Shown here: piece by piece, positions 37,688-46,413 of the stretch
Position numbering within the stretch: position 1 is the stretch's first letter
How the letters are laid out: each line of letters opens with the position of its first letter
Source: Rhizobium sp. Root708
GTDB taxonomy: Bacteria; Pseudomonadota; Alphaproteobacteria; Rhizobiales; Rhizobiaceae
DNA: 64,000 bases
Reading direction: 5' to 3'
Assembly (NCBI RefSeq): GCF_001429725.1
Contig: NZ_LMHV01000009.1
Coordinates: 7,001-71,000 of the forward strand
The notes under the pieces: generated by a model
Databases searched by the model: none
What the model was told of the DNA's origin: nothing
What the model saw: the letters and a program-made list of their open reading frames with translations, nothing else
Position numbers and translations under genes: made by a program

Positions 37688-39058
37688 ATGGCAAGAAACC
37701 CCAAGATCACCTTCATCGGAGCTGGTTCCACCGTCTTCATGAAGAACATCATCGGCGACGTGCTGCAGCGGCCCGCGCTGTCGGGCGCGACCATCGCCCT
37801 GATGGACATCAATCCGCAGCGCCTGGAAGAAAGCGCCATCGTCGTCAACAAGCTGATCTCGACGCTGGGCGTCAAGGCCAAGGCCGAGACCTATTCGGAC
37901 CAGCGCAAGGCGCTCACAGGCGCCGATTTCGTGGTCGTCGCCTTCCAGATCGGCGGCTATGAGCCCTGCACGGTAACCGACTTCGATATCCCGAAGAAGT
38001 TCGGCCTGCGCCAGACGATCGCCGATACGCTTGGCGTAGGGGGCATCATGCGCGGCCTGCGCACTGTGCCGCATCTGTGGAAGATCTGCGAGGACATGCT
38101 CGTGGTCTGCCCGGAAGCGATCATGCTGCAATACGTCAACCCGATGGCGATCAACACCTGGGCAATCGCCGAGAAGTATCCCACGATCAAGCAGGTCGGC
38201 CTCTGCCACTCGGTGCAGGGCACGGCGATGGAGCTCGCCCACGATCTGGACATCCCCTACGAGGATATCCGCTACCGCTCGGCCGGCATCAACCACATGG
38301 CCTTCTACCTGAAGTTCGAGCATCGCCAGCCCGATGGTTCCTACAAGGACCTCTATCCGGATCTTGTGCGCGCCTATCGTGAAGGCCGCGCGCCGAAGCC
38401 GGGCTGGAACCCGCGTTGCCCGAACAAGGTGCGCTACGAGATGCTGACCCGCCTCGGCTATTTCGTCACCGAAAGCTCCGAGCATTTCGCCGAGTACACG
38501 CCCTACTTCATCAAGGAAGGCCGCGAGGACCTGATCGAGAAGTTCGGCATCCCGCTCGACGAATACCCGAAGCGCTGCATCGAGCAGATCGAGCGCTGGA
38601 AGGGTCAGGCGGAAGCCTATCGCTCGGCCGAGAAGATCGAGGTCAAGCAGTCGAAGGAATATGCCTCCTCGATCATCAACTCGGTCTGGACCGGCGAACC
38701 CTCGGTGATTTACGGCAACGTCCGCAACAATGGCTGCATCACCTCGCTGCCCGCCAATTGCGCCGCCGAAGTCCCGTGCTTGGTCGATGCATCCGGCATC
38801 CAGCCGACCTTCATCGGCGACCTGCCGCCGCAACTCACCGCGCTGATGCGCACCAACATCAACGTGCAGGAACTCACCGTTCAGGCTCTGATGACCGAGA
38901 ACCGCGAGCACATCTACCATGCCGCGATGATGGACCCGCATACAGCCGCCGAACTCGACCTCGACCAGATCTGGACGATGACGGACGAACTTTTGGCCGC
39001 GCACGGCGAGTGGCTGCCGGCATGGGCGCGCACTGCGCGCAAGGTTCAGGCCGCCTGA
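37688..39058 (+). CDS. glycoside hydrolase family 4, second member (MelA-like)
   Basis: 456 residues, the length of E. coli MelA (about 450). ITFIGAGSTVFMKNI (7-21) is the NAD site, with QYVNPMAINTWAI near 148, Cys173-His174 in GLCHSVQGTAME and Asn202-His203 in AGINHMAFY for metal and substrate. It differs strongly from the first GH4 of the operon, especially around residues 91-130, so the two probably prefer different glycosides (alpha-galactoside versus alpha-glucoside or galacturonide). CCGGAGGA sits 5 bp before the ATG at 37688. Last gene of the operon, 29 bp before a terminator. Confidence 0.88.
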   Translation: MARNPKITFIGAGSTVFMKNIIGDVLQRPALSGATIALMDINPQRLEESAIVVNKLISTLGVKAKAETYSDQRKALTGADFVVVAFQIGGYEPCTVTDFDIPKKFGLRQTIADTLGVGGIMRGLRTVPHLWKICEDMLVVCPEAIMLQYVNPMAINTWAIAEKYPTIKQVGLCHSVQGTAMELAHDLDIPYEDIRYRSAGINHMAFYLKFEHRQPDGSYKDLYPDLVRAYREGRAPKPGWNPRCPNKVRYEMLTRLGYFVTESSEHFAEYTPYFIKEGREDLIEKFGIPLDEYPKRCIEQIERWKGQAEAYRSAEKIEVKQSKEYASSIINSVWTGEPSVIYGNVRNNGCITSLPANCAAEVPCLVDASGIQPTFIGDLPPQLTALMRTNINVQELTVQALMTENREHIYHAAMMDPHTAAELDLDQIWTMTDELLAAHGEWLPAWARTARKVQAA

Positions 39059-39087
39059 CCAACTCTCTCCCGGTCACGGCCTCAAGA

Positions 39088-39120
39088 AGTCCCGCGGCTC
39101 AGCCGCGGGGCTTTTTTTAT
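39088..39120 (+). terminator. rho-independent terminator of the melA-agp operon
   Basis: CCCGCGGC (39091-39098), 3-base loop and GCCGCGGG (39102-39109), extended by AGT/GCT on the outside, followed by a run of seven T residues at 39112-39118. A textbook intrinsic terminator; it also serves, in reverse, poorly for the convergent DMT gene. Confidence 0.92.
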
Positions 39121-39134
39121 AAAAGGGCGAGAGG

Positions 39135-39998
39135 CTAGCGGGCAAACTTTCGAGCGCCTGCGACGCAGACGATGACGGCGACGGTTACCGCGAACATCGA
39201 GACGCTTACAGTCTCGTGCAGAAGTGTCGCGGCGAGCGCCAGGCCGAGAAACGGTTGCAGGAGCTGCAATTGCCCGACAGCCGCAATTCCTCCCTGCGCA
39301 AGCCCGCGGTACCAGAAAACAAAACCGATCAGCATGCTGAACAAAGAGACGTAGGCAAGGCCGGCAAAGGCGGAGGGACCGATGCCGGAGAAGCTTGGCG
39401 GCATCATTGCGGCCGCGATCACGAGCATCAATGGCAGCGCCAGAACAAGCGCCCAGCAAATGACCTGCCAGCCGCCGAGCTCCCGCGAGAGGCGTGCGCC
39501 TTCGGCATAGCCGAGCCCGCAGACAACAATGGCGGCCAACATCAAGGCGTCGCCGACAAAGGACGCGGCAATGCCTTGCCATAGCGCGAAGCCGACGACC
39601 AGGGCGCTACCAAGGCCGGAGAACAGCCAGAAAAGTGGCTTCGGGCGCTCGCCGCCACGGATGACCCCAAATATTGCGGTCGAAAGCGGCAGCAGACCGA
39701 TGAAGACAATGGAATGCGCGGAGGTGACGTGCTGCAGGGCGAGTGCGGTCAGCAGGGGGAAGCCGACAACAACGCCGAGTGAAACGACGATTAGCGGAAC
39801 AATGTCACGTCGGCTCGGACGGCTTTCGCGAAACAGAGCAAGCAGCGCAAGCCCAAGCATCCCGGCGATCGCCGCCCGCGCTGCCGTCAGAAACACGGGA
39901 TCAAACTGCATCACCGCCACCCGCGTCGCCGGCAGCGATCCGCTGAAAATTACCACGCCCACAAATCCGTTGAGCCATCCCGACAGTGTCCGGTCCAT
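39135..39998 (-). CDS. DMT-superfamily (EamA) transporter
   Basis: 287 residues with ten hydrophobic segments arranged as two EamA repeats (about 5-140 and 150-285). Such inner-membrane proteins export amino acids or other metabolites. The start at 39998 is divergent from a MocR-type regulator gene 85 bp away, an arrangement in which the regulator commonly controls the exporter. The substrate is not evident. Confidence 0.88.
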   Translation of the reverse strand: MDRTLSGWLNGFVGVVIFSGSLPATRVAVMQFDPVFLTAARAAIAGMLGLALLALFRESRPSRRDIVPLIVVSLGVVVGFPLLTALALQHVTSAHSIVFIGLLPLSTAIFGVIRGGERPKPLFWLFSGLGSALVVGFALWQGIAASFVGDALMLAAIVVCGLGYAEGARLSRELGGWQVICWALVLALPLMLVIAAAMMPPSFSGIGPSAFAGLAYVSLFSMLIGFVFWYRGLAQGGIAAVGQLQLLQPFLGLALAATLLHETVSVSMFAVTVAVIVCVAGARKFAR

Positions 39999-40083
39999 TT
40001 TTCACTCCATTATTGCAGCGGTGTTATCGAACAAAGCCGATGGTGTCGCCAGCGACGAAGTGGTACGCTTTCGTAAAACTGTT

Positions 40084-41523
40084 ATGGTCCCGAAAGCAAT
40101 ACAGATGGTTATGGATGCAGAATCTGGGAACACCACCCGGGTGGCAATGGTCATGGCGACAATTCGCCAGCGGATCGCAAGCCGCAGCCTGGCGGCGGGC
40201 GCCAAGCTCCCCTCCGTCAGAGGCCTGGCGACTGGCCTGAAGGTGTCCACCTCCACAGTAGTCGATGCCTACCAGCGTCTGGTCGCCGAAGGCGTCATCC
40301 ATGCGCGGCCCGGATCGGGGTTCTATGTCGCAAATCAGGTGGCGCCGTTTTCCGTGGCGGAAAGCGGCCCGAAGCTCGACCGCGATGTGGATCCGTTCTG
40401 GGTCTCCCGGCAGTCGCTGGAAACAGCGAGCGATGGATTGAAGCCGGGCTGCGGATGGCTTCCTGCCAGTTGGCTTCCTGAGGAGGGAATGCGGCGCGCG
40501 CTCAGGACGCTTTCGCGGGCTCAGGGCACGTCGTTGGCTGATTACGGCTCGCCGCTTGGATTGTCACCGCTTCGACAACTGATTGCCCGGCGTCTGGCCG
40601 ACCGAGCATTGGAGGCGTCACCGGATCAGATCATGCTGACGGAGTCGGGAACGCAGGCAATCGATCTGCTGTGCCGGTTTCTGCTTGAGCCTGGCGACAC
40701 GGTACTGGTCGACGATCCGTGTTACTTCAATTTTCATGCCCTGTTGCGCGCTCATCGCGCCAAGATCGTCAGCGTGCCCTATACGCCGATCGGGCCGGAC
40801 CTGGAGATATTTGCGCAGGTGGTCGCGAAAGAGCGGCCACGCCTCTACATCACAAACTCAGCGATCCACAATCCGACGGGCGCAACTCTCTCGCCAGTCA
40901 CGGCACACCGGGTGCTGAAGATTGCCGAGCAATTCGGTGTGACCATCATCGAAGATGATATTTTCGCGGATTTCGAATTCACGCCGGCGCCGCGCCTGGC
41001 GGCATTCGATGGCCTCGATCGGGTCATTCATATCGGAAGTTTCTCGAAGACCCTGTCCGCCGCAGCGCGCTGCGGCTTCATCGCCGCGAAACCGGAATGG
41101 ATCGAAGGGCTGACGGACCTGAAGATCGCAACCTCGTTCGGTGGCGGCCGGCTCTCGGCGGAATTCGTGTTCAATGTCCTCAGCGACGGCAGCTACCGTA
41201 AGCATGTCGAGGCGCTGCGCTCAAAGCTCGCCCACGTCATGCTCGACGTGTCTTCCCGCCTGAAGGCGATCGGGATCAATCCCTGGCTGGAGCCGCAGGC
41301 AGGGTTGTTCCTGTGGTGCAGGCTGCCCGATGGCATTGATGCTGCCGAGGTTGCGCGGCTCGCCTTGAAGAAGGGGGTCGTGTTGGCGCCGGGCAACGCC
41401 TTCAGTCTGTCGCAGACCGCCACGAACTACATCCGCTTCAATGTCTCCCAGACACTTGAGCCGCGCATCTTCGATATTCTGAGCCAGACGCTGGGGGCCA
41501 TTCATCAACAGAAGCGCGCCTGA
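40084..41523 (+). CDS. MocR-type regulator: GntR domain fused to class I aminotransferase domain
   Basis: About 479 residues. Residues 15-85 form a GntR winged helix (AAGAKLPSVRGLATGLKVSTSTVVDAYQRLVAEGVI, in part), then a linker and a PLP-dependent aminotransferase-like domain. IHNPTGA is the PLP-anchoring asparagine motif, IIEDDIFADFEF has the aspartate, and HIGSFSKTLSAAARCG has the Schiff-base lysine. Such regulators sense PLP together with an amino compound. Several in-frame ATGs exist (40084, 40105, 40111) and none has a clear ribosome-binding site. A much longer frame beginning at 39529 lies across the divergent transporter and is not coding. Confidence 0.88.
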   Translation: MVPKAIQMVMDAESGNTTRVAMVMATIRQRIASRSLAAGAKLPSVRGLATGLKVSTSTVVDAYQRLVAEGVIHARPGSGFYVANQVAPFSVAESGPKLDRDVDPFWVSRQSLETASDGLKPGCGWLPASWLPEEGMRRALRTLSRAQGTSLADYGSPLGLSPLRQLIARRLADRALEASPDQIMLTESGTQAIDLLCRFLLEPGDTVLVDDPCYFNFHALLRAHRAKIVSVPYTPIGPDLEIFAQVVAKERPRLYITNSAIHNPTGATLSPVTAHRVLKIAEQFGVTIIEDDIFADFEFTPAPRLAAFDGLDRVIHIGSFSKTLSAAARCGFIAAKPEWIEGLTDLKIATSFGGGRLSAEFVFNVLSDGSYRKHVEALRSKLAHVMLDVSSRLKAIGINPWLEPQAGLFLWCRLPDGIDAAEVARLALKKGVVLAPGNAFSLSQTATNYIRFNVSQTLEPRIFDILSQTLGAIHQQKRA

Positions 41524-41541
41524 TGCAATTGATTAGATCAA

Positions 41542-41565
41542 TATATCTGATATAGAACAGATATA
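41542..41565. promoter_or_regulatory. inverted repeat upstream of the ArsR-type regulator gene
   Basis: TATATCTG (41542-41549) and CAGATATA (41558-41565) are exact inverted repeats with an 8-base spacer, 30 bp before the regulator ATG. The left arm and spacer include TGATATAGA (41548-41556), which recurs at 42590-42598 before the arabinofuranosidase gene, so both are candidate binding sites of the same regulator. Confidence 0.55.
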
Positions 41566-41594
41566 CGCATTTCTATCTCGCCCGCCGGAGCCCC

Positions 41595-42521
41595 ATGAGC
41601 CGTAACTTTCTCGTCGTTGATCCCGAAGAAGGCATGCCCATTCTGAAGGGACTTGCATCACCGGCGCGTGTCGCTGTTTTGAAGCTTTTGCACGAGAAGG
41701 GGGCGCTGAATGTCAACGAAATCGCTGAGATTCTGGGGCTTCCTCAATCCAGCGTGTCGACCAACGTGCAGATGCTCGAGGATGCCGGCCTGATCCGCAC
41801 GGAAAGCCAAAAGGCGCGCAAGGGCAACCAGAAGGTCTGCCACAGCGTCTATGACGAAATCCTCGTCGTTTTCAAGAATGAAATCAAGGAAACGGAACCG
41901 GATGCCATTGAGGTCTCCATGCCTCTCGGTCTCTATACCGGCTTTGAGGTGACGGCGCCCTGCGGCCTCTGTTCCGCCGACGGCATTATCGGGCTGCTCG
42001 ATGTCCCGAATACATTCCTCGATCCGGACCGCATGAAGGCCGGGCTCATCTGGTTTACCAGGGGCTATGTGGAGTACCAGTTTCCGAATAATGCGAGACT
42101 GACGAACACCAGCATCCGCGAGATCGAATTCGTGATGGAGTTGAGCTCGGAGGTCCCCGGCACCAGCGCGGACTGGCCCTCGGATATCACGCTGACAGTC
42201 AATGGTGCTGACATCGGGACCTGGACCTCGCCAGGCGATTTTGGCGACAAACGCGGGGTCTTTACCCCCGATTGGTGGAAGCTGAAGGGCTCCCAGTACG
42301 GAAAACTGAAGAATTTCCGCATCAATGACGATGGCGCCTTTGTCGACGGCTTGCGCATCTCCGACGTCTCGCTTGCCGACCTGAAGCTCGATGTGCATCA
42401 CTCGATTCGCCTTCGTATCGGTGTGCGTGATGACGCAAAACATCCGGGCGGTATCAACATTTTCGGCCGCGGATTTGGCAACTACGACCAGGACATCCTG
42501 CTGCGCTTGAAGACTCGGTGA
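41595..42521 (+). CDS. ArsR-type winged-helix regulator with large C-terminal ligand domain
   Basis: 308 residues, three times the size of a plain ArsR protein. Residues 15-85 are the winged helix (LKGLASPARVAVLKLLHEKG, then LNVNEIAEILGLPQSSVSTNVQMLEDAGLIRTE). Residues 110-308 form a beta-rich domain with ITLTVNGADIGTWTSPGDFGD and DWWKLKGSQYG, which looks like a carbohydrate-binding jelly roll and contains CGLC near 141. No metal-site pattern of classical ArsR sensors was seen. Its place before an arabinofuranosidase and sugar importer suggests that it senses an arabinoside or arabinose derivative. Such fusions occur in rhizobia but I know no described ligand. Confidence 0.82.
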   Translation: MSRNFLVVDPEEGMPILKGLASPARVAVLKLLHEKGALNVNEIAEILGLPQSSVSTNVQMLEDAGLIRTESQKARKGNQKVCHSVYDEILVVFKNEIKETEPDAIEVSMPLGLYTGFEVTAPCGLCSADGIIGLLDVPNTFLDPDRMKAGLIWFTRGYVEYQFPNNARLTNTSIREIEFVMELSSEVPGTSADWPSDITLTVNGADIGTWTSPGDFGDKRGVFTPDWWKLKGSQYGKLKNFRINDDGAFVDGLRISDVSLADLKLDVHHSIRLRIGVRDDAKHPGGINIFGRGFGNYDQDILLRLKTR

Positions 42522-42586
42522 GTCTATCCAGTTTTCTGAATTTTATGCTTGACCGGGTGGCAGGCTTCCGCTTTATTCATCTTAAT

Positions 42587-42604
42587 TTGTGATATAGATC
42601 ACAA
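42587..42604. promoter_or_regulatory. palindrome upstream of the arabinofuranosidase gene
   Basis: TTGTGAT (42587-42593) and ATCACAA (42598-42604) are exact inverted repeats round ATAG. It fits the CRP consensus TGTGA-N6-TCACA and also contains TGATATAGA (42590-42598), shared with the site before the ArsR-type gene. It lies 24 bp before the ATG, where a repressor would block transcription or initiation. Confidence 0.6.
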
Positions 42605-42628
42605 AAGACGATACAGTGGGAGGATACC

Positions 42629-44140
42629 ATGAAGGCTGCGGTCACGGCGCACAGCAAATACACCATCTCGGACATCGATCCGCGCCTTTACGGCTCGTTC
42701 ATCGAGCATCTTGGTCGTGCTGTTTATACCGGGATCTACGAACCCGACCACGCGACCGCAGATGAAAACGGCATGCGCAAGGATGTCATCGAGTTGGTCA
42801 AGGAACTCAATGTTCCTATGGTGCGCTATCCCGGCGGCAACTTTGTGTCAGCCTACAATTGGGAAGACGGTATCGGCCCGAAGGAAAGCCGTCCGACGCG
42901 GCTCGATCTCGCCTGGCATACGTCGGAGAGCAACCAGGTCGGTATTCATGAATTCGCCGACTGGTGCGTATCGGCCAACACCGAGATGATGCTGGCCGTC
43001 AACCTCGGCTCGCGCGGCCTCGACGAGGCGCGCAACTTCCTCGAATACGTCAATCATTCCGGCGGCAGCGAGTGGAGCGACAAGCGCATTGCCAACGGCC
43101 GCAAGGAGCCTTGGGACGTCAAGCTCTGGTGCCTCGGCAACGAAATGGATGGCCCCTGGCAGATCGGCCACAAGACCGCGGACGAATATGGCCGTCTTGC
43201 GCACGAGACGGCGAAGGCGATGCGCGCTTTCGACAGCTCGCTCGAGCTCGTGGTCTGTGGTTCGTCGAACGCGCATATGCCGACCTACCCGGAGTGGGAG
43301 GCCACCGTTCTTGATCACACCTACAACGAGGTCGACTACATCTCGCTGCATATGTATTTCGAGAACCGCGCCAAGGACACGGCCAACTATCTCGCTCGTA
43401 GCGTCGAGCTCGACAACTACATCGGCACGGTTGCTGGCGTCATCGACTACGTCAAGGCGAAGAAGCGGTCCTCGAAGGATGTCTATATCTCGTTTGACGA
43501 GTGGAACGTCTGGTATCACTCCAAGGAACGTGACAAGGCGACGCTTGCCGGTGCCAACGGCTGGCCGCATGCCCCGGCTCTGCTGGAGGACGACTACAAT
43601 TTCGAGGATGTGCTGCAGGTCGGTTGCATTCTCAACACCTTCATCAATCGCGCCGATGTCGTGAAAATTGCCTGCCTGGCGCAGCTCATCAACGTCATCG
43701 CGCCGATCATGACGGTTCCGGGTGGTCCCGCATGGCGTCAGACGATCTTCTACCCCTACTACTTCGCATCGGTTTACGGCCGCGGCACCGCGCTGAAGCT
43801 AATGGTCGATAGTCCGACCTACAAGGTGGAAGAGCTGGGTGATGTTCCGTACCTCGACGTCTCCGCTGTGCATGATGCGGAGAAGAAGACGGTGACGTTC
43901 TTCATCGTTAACCGCCACGGTACCGAAGCGCTCGATCTCGATGCAAGCCTTCTCGAGTTTGGCGCTCTGCGCGTCATCGACGACCAGGTTGTCGCTCACA
44001 GCGATCTCAACATCACCAATACGGCCGAAAAGCCTGACAACGTTGTACCCAAGGCCGTTCTCGGCACCAGCTTCGTCGACGGCAAGCTCAACGCCAAGAT
44101 CGCTCCGCTCTCTTATCGGATGATCCGACTGCAAGCTTAA
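42629..44140 (+). CDS. abfA: alpha-N-arabinofuranosidase, GH51
   Basis: 503 residues, the standard GH51 length, with no signal peptide, so it acts in the cytoplasm on imported oligosaccharides. IEHLGRAVYTGIYEPDH and MVRYPGGNFVSAYNWEDGIGP are family segments. Glu172 in WCLGNEMDGPW is the acid/base and Glu291 in YISFDEWNVWYH the nucleophile. Removes L-arabinofuranosyl residues from arabino-oligosaccharides. Follows its probable regulator and precedes an importer of the matching type. Confidence 0.95.
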   Translation: MKAAVTAHSKYTISDIDPRLYGSFIEHLGRAVYTGIYEPDHATADENGMRKDVIELVKELNVPMVRYPGGNFVSAYNWEDGIGPKESRPTRLDLAWHTSESNQVGIHEFADWCVSANTEMMLAVNLGSRGLDEARNFLEYVNHSGGSEWSDKRIANGRKEPWDVKLWCLGNEMDGPWQIGHKTADEYGRLAHETAKAMRAFDSSLELVVCGSSNAHMPTYPEWEATVLDHTYNEVDYISLHMYFENRAKDTANYLARSVELDNYIGTVAGVIDYVKAKKRSSKDVYISFDEWNVWYHSKERDKATLAGANGWPHAPALLEDDYNFEDVLQVGCILNTFINRADVVKIACLAQLINVIAPIMTVPGGPAWRQTIFYPYYFASVYGRGTALKLMVDSPTYKVEELGDVPYLDVSAVHDAEKKTVTFFIVNRHGTEALDLDASLLEFGALRVIDDQVVAHSDLNITNTAEKPDNVVPKAVLGTSFVDGKLNAKIAPLSYRMIRLQA

Positions 44141-44159
44141 GTAAATCAGAAAATTAGAT

Positions 44160-44177
44160 ACATATCGAAAGATATGT
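44160..44177. promoter_or_regulatory. inverted repeat upstream of the arabinoside importer operon
   Basis: ACATATC (44160-44166) and GATATGT (44171-44177) with spacer GAAA, followed at once by TTGACA (44177-44182), a possible -35 element. The 244-bp gap between abfA and the ATPase gene probably contains the importer promoter. The repeat shares AGATAT with the site before the ArsR-type gene but is not the same sequence. Confidence 0.4.
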
Positions 44178-44384
44178 TGACAAGTTAATTGTATGATTTA
44201 ACGTCAGCGCACAGGTTTTGACGTGCCACTGGGAGGAACGGATGGAAGCAATAGCTTCTGTTTTGGCACTATCACCGACCGTGGAGGGCTCGCTTTCAAA
44301 GGCGAGCGCTTCCCCGGCGGAAGCATGCCAGCTGCTAGTCTGTATCGGCATTTCGGGTTCTGACTGCAATCGAGGAGCAGTCGA

Positions 44385-45485
44385 ATGACCGCGAATATCG
44401 AAATCCAGAATGTTACCAAGCGTTACGGCTCGATGACTGTCCTTGATGGACTGTCGCTGTCGATCAAGGCAAACGAGTTCATGGTCTTCCTTGGGCCTTC
44501 GGGCTGCGGCAAGTCCACGCTTTTGCGCATGATCGCCGGATTGGAAAGTGTCGATGAAGGCACGATTTCGATCAACGGGGAGCGGATCGACACGCTCCCT
44601 CCCGGTCAGCGCGATATCGCCATGGTCTTCCAGTCCTATGCGCTTTATCCGCACATGACGGTGGCCGACAACATGGCCTTCGGACTGCGCAACATCAGCG
44701 TTTCCCCGGACGTGATTTCTTCACGCGTCGCGGAGGCGGCCCGTATGCTCGAGATCGGGCATTTGCTGGAGCGCAAACCCGGTCAGCTTTCCGGGGGGCA
44801 GCGCCAGCGCGTTGCCATCGGCCGGGCGATTGTGAAGGAGCCGAAAGCCTTCCTGTTCGACGAGCCGCTCTCGAACCTGGATGCGGCGCTGCGTGTCCGC
44901 ACCCGCGTCGAACTTGCGCAGCTGCGCAACCGAGTACGATCGACGATGATTTTCGTCACCCACGACCAGATCGAAGCGATGACACTGGCCGATCGTATCG
45001 TCGTCATGAACAATCGAAAGATCGAGCAGATCGGTACGCCGATGGAGATCTATTCGCGACCGGCAAGCCGCTTTGTCGCGACTTTCGTCGGCTCGCCGAC
45101 GATGAATTTCCTGAATGTCGGCCTCACGGAAGAAAACGGCTTCCTGCGCGCCAAGCTGCCGGATGGAACCGAGTTGCAGACGGCGATCCGGTCGAGCGGT
45201 CCAAAGGCGGGCGAATTCGCGCTCGGCATCCGCGCCGAGGCGGTCAAGCTTGCCAACGGCGTGCCTGCCACGACGACAGGCAAGGTTGACGTGCTCGAAC
45301 GGCTCGGAGACCGTACGCTTCTCTATACCAGCCTCAAGGATGGAACCGTCGTCGTCGCCGAAGACATCGGCAACAGCCGGGTTGCTATCGGTGACGAGGT
45401 CGCACTGACGCTCGATGGTTCGCGCACGCATCTTTTCGATACGGCTGGCAACGCCTGGCATAACGAGGAGGGCGGTCATGGCTGA
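44385..45485 (+). CDS. sugar ABC importer ATPase, UgpC/MsmK type
   Basis: 366 residues. Walker A GPSGCGKST near residue 38, signature LSGGQRQRVAIGRAI near 134 and Walker B FLFDEPLSNLDAALR near 154 are the CUT1-class forms. Residues about 235-360 make the C-terminal regulatory OB-fold (TOBE) domain typical of MalK-like ATPases. Overlaps the first permease gene by 8 bp. Serves the two permeases and binding protein that follow. Confidence 0.93.
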   Translation: MTANIEIQNVTKRYGSMTVLDGLSLSIKANEFMVFLGPSGCGKSTLLRMIAGLESVDEGTISINGERIDTLPPGQRDIAMVFQSYALYPHMTVADNMAFGLRNISVSPDVISSRVAEAARMLEIGHLLERKPGQLSGGQRQRVAIGRAIVKEPKAFLFDEPLSNLDAALRVRTRVELAQLRNRVRSTMIFVTHDQIEAMTLADRIVVMNNRKIEQIGTPMEIYSRPASRFVATFVGSPTMNFLNVGLTEENGFLRAKLPDGTELQTAIRSSGPKAGEFALGIRAEAVKLANGVPATTTGKVDVLERLGDRTLLYTSLKDGTVVVAEDIGNSRVAIGDEVALTLDGSRTHLFDTAGNAWHNEEGGHG

Positions 45486-46413
45486 GGCCACTCTCTCGTC
45501 GGCTCCCTCTGCGGCCACGGTGGCCGCCCGGCAAAAGGTTCAGGACATCAATGCACCGCTCTGGCGCAATGCCCTGTTCGTTGCTCCCTATCTCTTCTTT
45601 TTCGTCACGCTTCTGATCGTGCCCCTGTTATGGGGCATGTGGCTCAGCCTCCACAAGGCCGATGCCTTCGGTGCCGGGCGGTTTGTCGGTCTCGACAACT
45701 ACGTCAGGCTGTTCAAGGACAAGATCTTTATCCAGGCGGTCGGCAACACGTTCTATTTCGTGCTGCTGACGGTTCCCACACTTGCCATAATCGGCCTGTT
45801 GCTGGCTCTTGCGCTCAATCGCAAGACAAAGATGGCGGCGGCGCTGAGAGCGGTTTACTTCTCGTCGTCGGTGCTGTCGGTCACCATCGTAACGCTCATC
45901 TGGCGCATCGTTTTCATCGGCAATTTCGGCCTGCTGGCAACGATTTACGGATGGTTTGGCGTGCCGGCACCTGCCTTTCTCTCCAATCCGAACCTTGCGA
46001 TGATCGGGATCGCGATTGCGACTGTCTGGTGGTGCATCGGTTTGCCGATGATGCTGTTTCTGTCGGCGCTTCAGCAGGTTCCTGCCGAGATCTATGAGGC
46101 CGCCGCGCTCGACAATGCCAGCCGCTGGCGCACCCTCTGGTCCATTACGCTGCCTTCGATCAGACGCACCTTTTTTCTCGTCCTGATCATTCAGGTGGTG
46201 CTTCAGTTCCAGCTCTTCGGGCAGGCGAAACTGATGACGCTCGGCGGACCGAACAACGTCTCGAAACCGATCGTGCTCTACATCTACGAAGCCGCCTTCA
46301 CCAAGTGGGACCTCGGTCTCGGTGCTGCTGCATCCGAAGTGCTCTTCATACTGATCCTGATTGCTGCGATGGCGCAGTACTTCATCTCGCGCCGCAAAGG
46401 AGAAGAAGGATGA
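45478..46413 (+). CDS. sugar ABC importer permease, MalF/UgpA type
   Basis: 311 residues. After a polar N-terminus, six hydrophobic segments begin near residue 25; the EAA loop is VPAEIYEAAALDNASRWRTLWSITLPS (in part, near 202-225). Start at 45478 is set by overlap with the ATPase stop (ATGGCTGA). Overlaps the next permease by 4 bp. Forms the channel with the MalG-type subunit in the inner membrane. Confidence 0.92.
   Translation: MAEATLSSAPSAATVAARQKVQDINAPLWRNALFVAPYLFFFVTLLIVPLLWGMWLSLHKADAFGAGRFVGLDNYVRLFKDKIFIQAVGNTFYFVLLTVPTLAIIGLLLALALNRKTKMAAALRAVYFSSSVLSVTIVTLIWRIVFIGNFGLLATIYGWFGVPAPAFLSNPNLAMIGIAIATVWWCIGLPMMLFLSALQQVPAEIYEAAALDNASRWRTLWSITLPSIRRTFFLVLIIQVVLQFQLFGQAKLMTLGGPNNVSKPIVLYIYEAAFTKWDLGLGAAASEVLFILILIAAMAQYFISRRKGEEG

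Noticed and set aside
37463..39004. A 513-codon minus-strand frame opposite the second GH4 gene
   Set aside because: Shadow of the GH4 gene, whose NAD and metal motifs are intact.
39529..40083. Long N-terminal extension of the MocR-type protein
   Set aside because: It runs across the divergent DMT transporter and the shared promoter, and has Ser/Pro/Arg-rich composition typical of a non-coding frame.
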